Shown: piece by piece, positions 62,218-64,000 of the stretch
Numbering within the stretch: position 1 is the stretch's first letter
How the letters are laid out: each line of letters opens with the position of its first letter
DNA from: an uncultured Algibacter sp.
Lineage (GTDB): Bacteria > Bacteroidota > Bacteroidia > Flavobacteriales > Flavobacteriaceae
Direction of reading: 5' to 3'
DNA length: 64,000 nt
Assembly (NCBI RefSeq): GCF_947490405.1
Contig: NZ_CANLGU010000003.1
Coordinates: forward strand, 248,001 to 312,000
Made by a program: the position numbers and the translations under genes
Notes under the pieces: model-generated
The model's input: the letters and a program-made list of their open reading frames with translations, nothing else
Told to the model about the DNA's origin: nothing
Databases searched by the model: none

Positions 62218-62225
62218 CAAATGTA
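62218..62225 (-). promoter_or_regulatory. -7 promoter box of the glycosyltransferase gene
   Basis: TACATTTG on the - strand matches TAnnTTTG and ends four bases before the ATG, implying a very short or absent 5' leader. Confidence 0.5.
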
Positions 62226-62295
62226 ATTAATCTTGTTGCATTTATTGGCAAAGTTGTAATCTCCTTTTAGGTTATACTTTTAGTTGGCAGATAGG

Positions 62296-62397
62296 TGCGA
62301 GAGCGATAGTAGTGGTTAGCTTTTGGCGAGGCGTGCATCGAGCCAAAACTAGTAACGGATAGCGCGGTTTTTATTTCAAAAACTCGCCATAAAAAAA
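62296..62397. repeat. Variant copy of the GATAGTAGTGG repeat with its own hairpin
   Basis: Contains GCGATAGTAGTGG, a central hairpin TTTTGGC...GCCAAAA, GTAACGGATAGCGCGG and a CGCCATAAAAAAA end that matches the end of the copy at 49196. The outer GGCGTTACC-type arm is largely lost. It lies between the glycosyltransferase and fabI. Confidence 0.55.
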
Positions 62398-62420
62398 GCC
62401 ACCCTTTTAAAGGCGGCTTT
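62389..62420 (-). terminator. Terminator of fabI
   Basis: On the - strand AAAGCC-G-CCTTT / AAAGG-G-TGGCTTT (one mismatch), followed by a run of T residues, about 20 bases past the fabI stop. Confidence 0.75.
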
Positions 62421-62440
62421 GTATTATTGAGTATGCTTTT

Positions 62441-63259
62441 TTATTCTTCTCCTACAAAGGTAGACATTACGGCATCACTTACGCCCATGTTGCTAAATCC
62501 ACCATCATTATAAAGGTTTTGCAAAGTAACACGTTTGGTTAAATCGCTAAATAACGACACTGTGTAGTTTGCACAATCCATGGCTGTAGCATTACCAAGT
62601 GGCGACATTTTTTCTGCGTAAGAAATAAATCCATCAAACCCTTTTACACCACTTCCAGCTGTTGTTGGTGTTGGCGATTGTGAAATGGTGTTTACTCTTA
62701 CTTTTTTGTCTCTTCCGAAGAAATACCCGAAACTACGTGCAATACTTTCTAAATAGGCTTTATTGTCTGCCATATCATTATAATCTGGAAAAACACGTTG
62801 TGCTGCCATATAAGTTAATGCTACAATACTTCCCCATTCGTTCATGGCATCTGCCTTGTATAATGTTTGCATTACTTTATGAAAAGACATGGCTGAAACA
62901 TCTGTTCCCTTTTGCGTCCAAGCGTAATTTTGATCTGTATAGTGTTTACCCTTTCTAACATTAATTGACATACCAATGGAGTGTAGTACAAAATCAATTT
63001 TACCTCCTAAAATCTCCATAGATTGCTCAACTAAATTTTGCAAATCCTCTTCGGAAGTGGCATCTGCAGGAATAATTTGAGAACCTGTTTTTTCTGCTAA
63101 CTCATTAATTTGCCCCATTCGCATTGCAACTGGTGCATTAGTTAACACAAATTGACCGCCTTCTTCATGAACACGCTCTGCAGTTTTCCAAGCAATTGAA
63201 TTTGAATCTAATGCTCCAAAAATGATTCCTTTTTTTCCTTTTAGTAAATTATATGACAT
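62441..63259 (-). CDS. fabI: Enoyl-[acyl-carrier-protein] reductase (NADH)
   Basis: Final reduction of the fatty acid elongation cycle. The short-chain dehydrogenase-like fold starts GKKGIIFGALDSNSIAWKTAERVHEEG (FabI-type modified glycine motif). The catalytic Tyr-x6-Lys is in PDYNDMADNKAYLES, and VNTISQSPTPTTAGSGVKGF follows. At 272 residues it is normal and is the target of triclosan-type inhibitors. It precedes (downstream on the same strand) a terminator and a repeat. Confidence 0.96.
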   Translation of the reverse strand: MSYNLLKGKKGIIFGALDSNSIAWKTAERVHEEGGQFVLTNAPVAMRMGQINELAEKTGSQIIPADATSEEDLQNLVEQSMEILGGKIDFVLHSIGMSINVRKGKHYTDQNYAWTQKGTDVSAMSFHKVMQTLYKADAMNEWGSIVALTYMAAQRVFPDYNDMADNKAYLESIARSFGYFFGRDKKVRVNTISQSPTPTTAGSGVKGFDGFISYAEKMSPLGNATAMDCANYTVSLFSDLTKRVTLQNLYNDGGFSNMGVSDAVMSTFVGEE

Positions 63260-63361
63260 ATTAGTAAACTATTTTAATTCTTATTTGTTAATTAGTGTGC
63301 TAAGATAATATTAAAATTATGATTTTCTATAATAGATTCTTGCTACTAAAGGCACATCAAG

Positions 63362-64000
63362 CTAGTTGAGCAACTCTTTGGCATGAGCTATTGCCGATGT
63401 AGTTAATTCTGAACCACCAAGCATTTGAGCTATCTCTACAATACGATCGTCATGATTTAATTTAATAAGATTAGTTTGCGTTACCTCACCTACATCTTCT
63501 TTATAAACTTTAAAATGCGAATGGCCTTTGGCAGCAATTTGTGGTAAATGCGTAATTGAAAATACTTGCATGTTCTTACTCATTTGCAGCATAATATCAC
63601 CCATTTTATTTGAAATCTCACCAGAAACTCCTGTATCAATCTCATCAAACATTATTGTTGGAAGCTGAATGTATTTTGATAGTATAGACTTTATAGCTAA
63701 CATGATTCTGGAAAGTTCTCCTCCTGAGGCGGCTTTTTTTAGCGCGTTAAAGCTACCTCCTTTATTTGCTGAAAATAAAAAAGACAGCTCGTCTTTTCCA
63801 TTGCTATAATAAGTATCACTGTTAAATACTTCAATTTTAAACTGTGCATTTGGCATCCCTAACTCTGCTAAAATAGTTTCTAATTGTGACTTTAAAAGCG
63901 GAATAACCTCTAAGCGATTTTTATGAATGGATTTTGAAATTGCATTAAGTTCTTTCTCTTTTGAAGAAATTTCAGTTTGCTTTTTCTTAATTGTATCATC
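63362..64000 (-). CDS. recN: DNA repair protein RecN, C-terminal part (runs off the window)
   Basis: SMC-like ATPase in double-strand break repair. Only the 3' portion is present. The ORF track starts at an internal Met (63856), but the frame stays open to base 64000, encoding a Lys/Glu-rich coiled-coil end (KKKQTEISSKEKELNAISKS). The visible C-terminal head has FLFSANKGGSFNALKKAASGGELSRIMLAIKSIL (ABC signature), TIMFDEIDTGVSGEISNKMG (Walker B and D-loop) and SITHLPQIAAKGHSHFKV (His switch). The stop is TAG at 63362. Confidence 0.95.
   Translation of the reverse strand, partial: DDTIKKKQTEISSKEKELNAISKSIHKNRLEVIPLLKSQLETILAELGMPNAQFKIEVFNSDTYYSNGKDELSFLFSANKGGSFNALKKAASGGELSRIMLAIKSILSKYIQLPTIMFDEIDTGVSGEISNKMGDIMLQMSKNMQVFSITHLPQIAAKGHSHFKVYKEDVGEVTQTNLIKLNHDDRIVEIAQMLGGSELTTSAIAHAKELLN

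Overview
The window is chromosomal DNA from a low-GC marine member of the Flavobacteriaceae (Bacteroidota). Support for this comes from a type IX secretion C-terminal domain, CBM6-type secreted glycoside hydrolase architecture, LytS/LytTR and RprXY-like two-component systems, DUF5916, DUF2911 and DUF1015 proteins, the Bacteroidota -7 promoter motif TAnnTTTG ahead of many genes, and almost no Shine-Dalgarno sequences. The genus cannot be fixed from this sequence alone. I see no rRNA, tRNA, prophage, IS transposase or CRISPR array.

Layout. 1-7.5 kb: LytS/LytTR pair, a large secreted glycoside hydrolase with a secreted lectin-like neighbour, and an ECF sigma / small protein / MscS channel operon. 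7.7-13.1 kb: S1/P1 nuclease, DUF922 lipoprotein, lpdA, S41 peptidase, smpB. 13.2-16.9 kb: S15 peptidase, TPMT-type methyltransferase, pcm. 17.1-23.2 kb: a co-directional run of Gfo/Idh oxidoreductase, 3-hydroxybutyryl-CoA dehydrogenase, DUF1015, YggS, an exonuclease/GIY-YIG protein that appears to start at ATT, and a voltage-gated K+ channel. 23.6-25.2 kb: a MiaA-acetyltransferase fusion. 25.2-28 kb: an ECF sigma / anti-sigma / repeat-rich secreted protein operon. 28.3-35.1 kb: DUF2911, meaB, PAP2, MATE, nitronate monooxygenase, mnmA, plus a candidate small RNA between the last MATE and nitronate monooxygenase genes. 35.3-41.3 kb: fasciclin lipoprotein, MORN-repeat protein, yidC, pyrG.

41.4-42.9 kb holds the most unusual structure: two overlapping genes (DUF5343 protein and Swt1-type HEPN protein) tightly bounded by two-part perfect inverted repeats. 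It looks like a mobile accessory cassette and is a candidate defence or toxin-type system. 42.9-56.7 kb: folE, DUF5916 barrel, lolD, MFS, TIGR02757, M61 peptidase, glycosyltransferase, BatA protein overlapping a dihydroorotase homologue that has lost metal ligands, and an esterase. 56.7-57.2 kb is an NTF2-like gene broken by one in-frame TAA. 57.3-64 kb: RprXY-like two-component system, coaE, YbbR-like protein, glycosyltransferase, fabI and the 3' part of recN, which runs off the window.

Intergenic spaces carry several dispersed repeat families. One has about four copies here with shared blocks around variable hairpins, and another set are relics of the palindromic repeats often seen in Bacteroidota genomes. 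Several genes have a -7 box only 4-6 bases from the start codon, suggesting leaderless or near-leaderless mRNAs.
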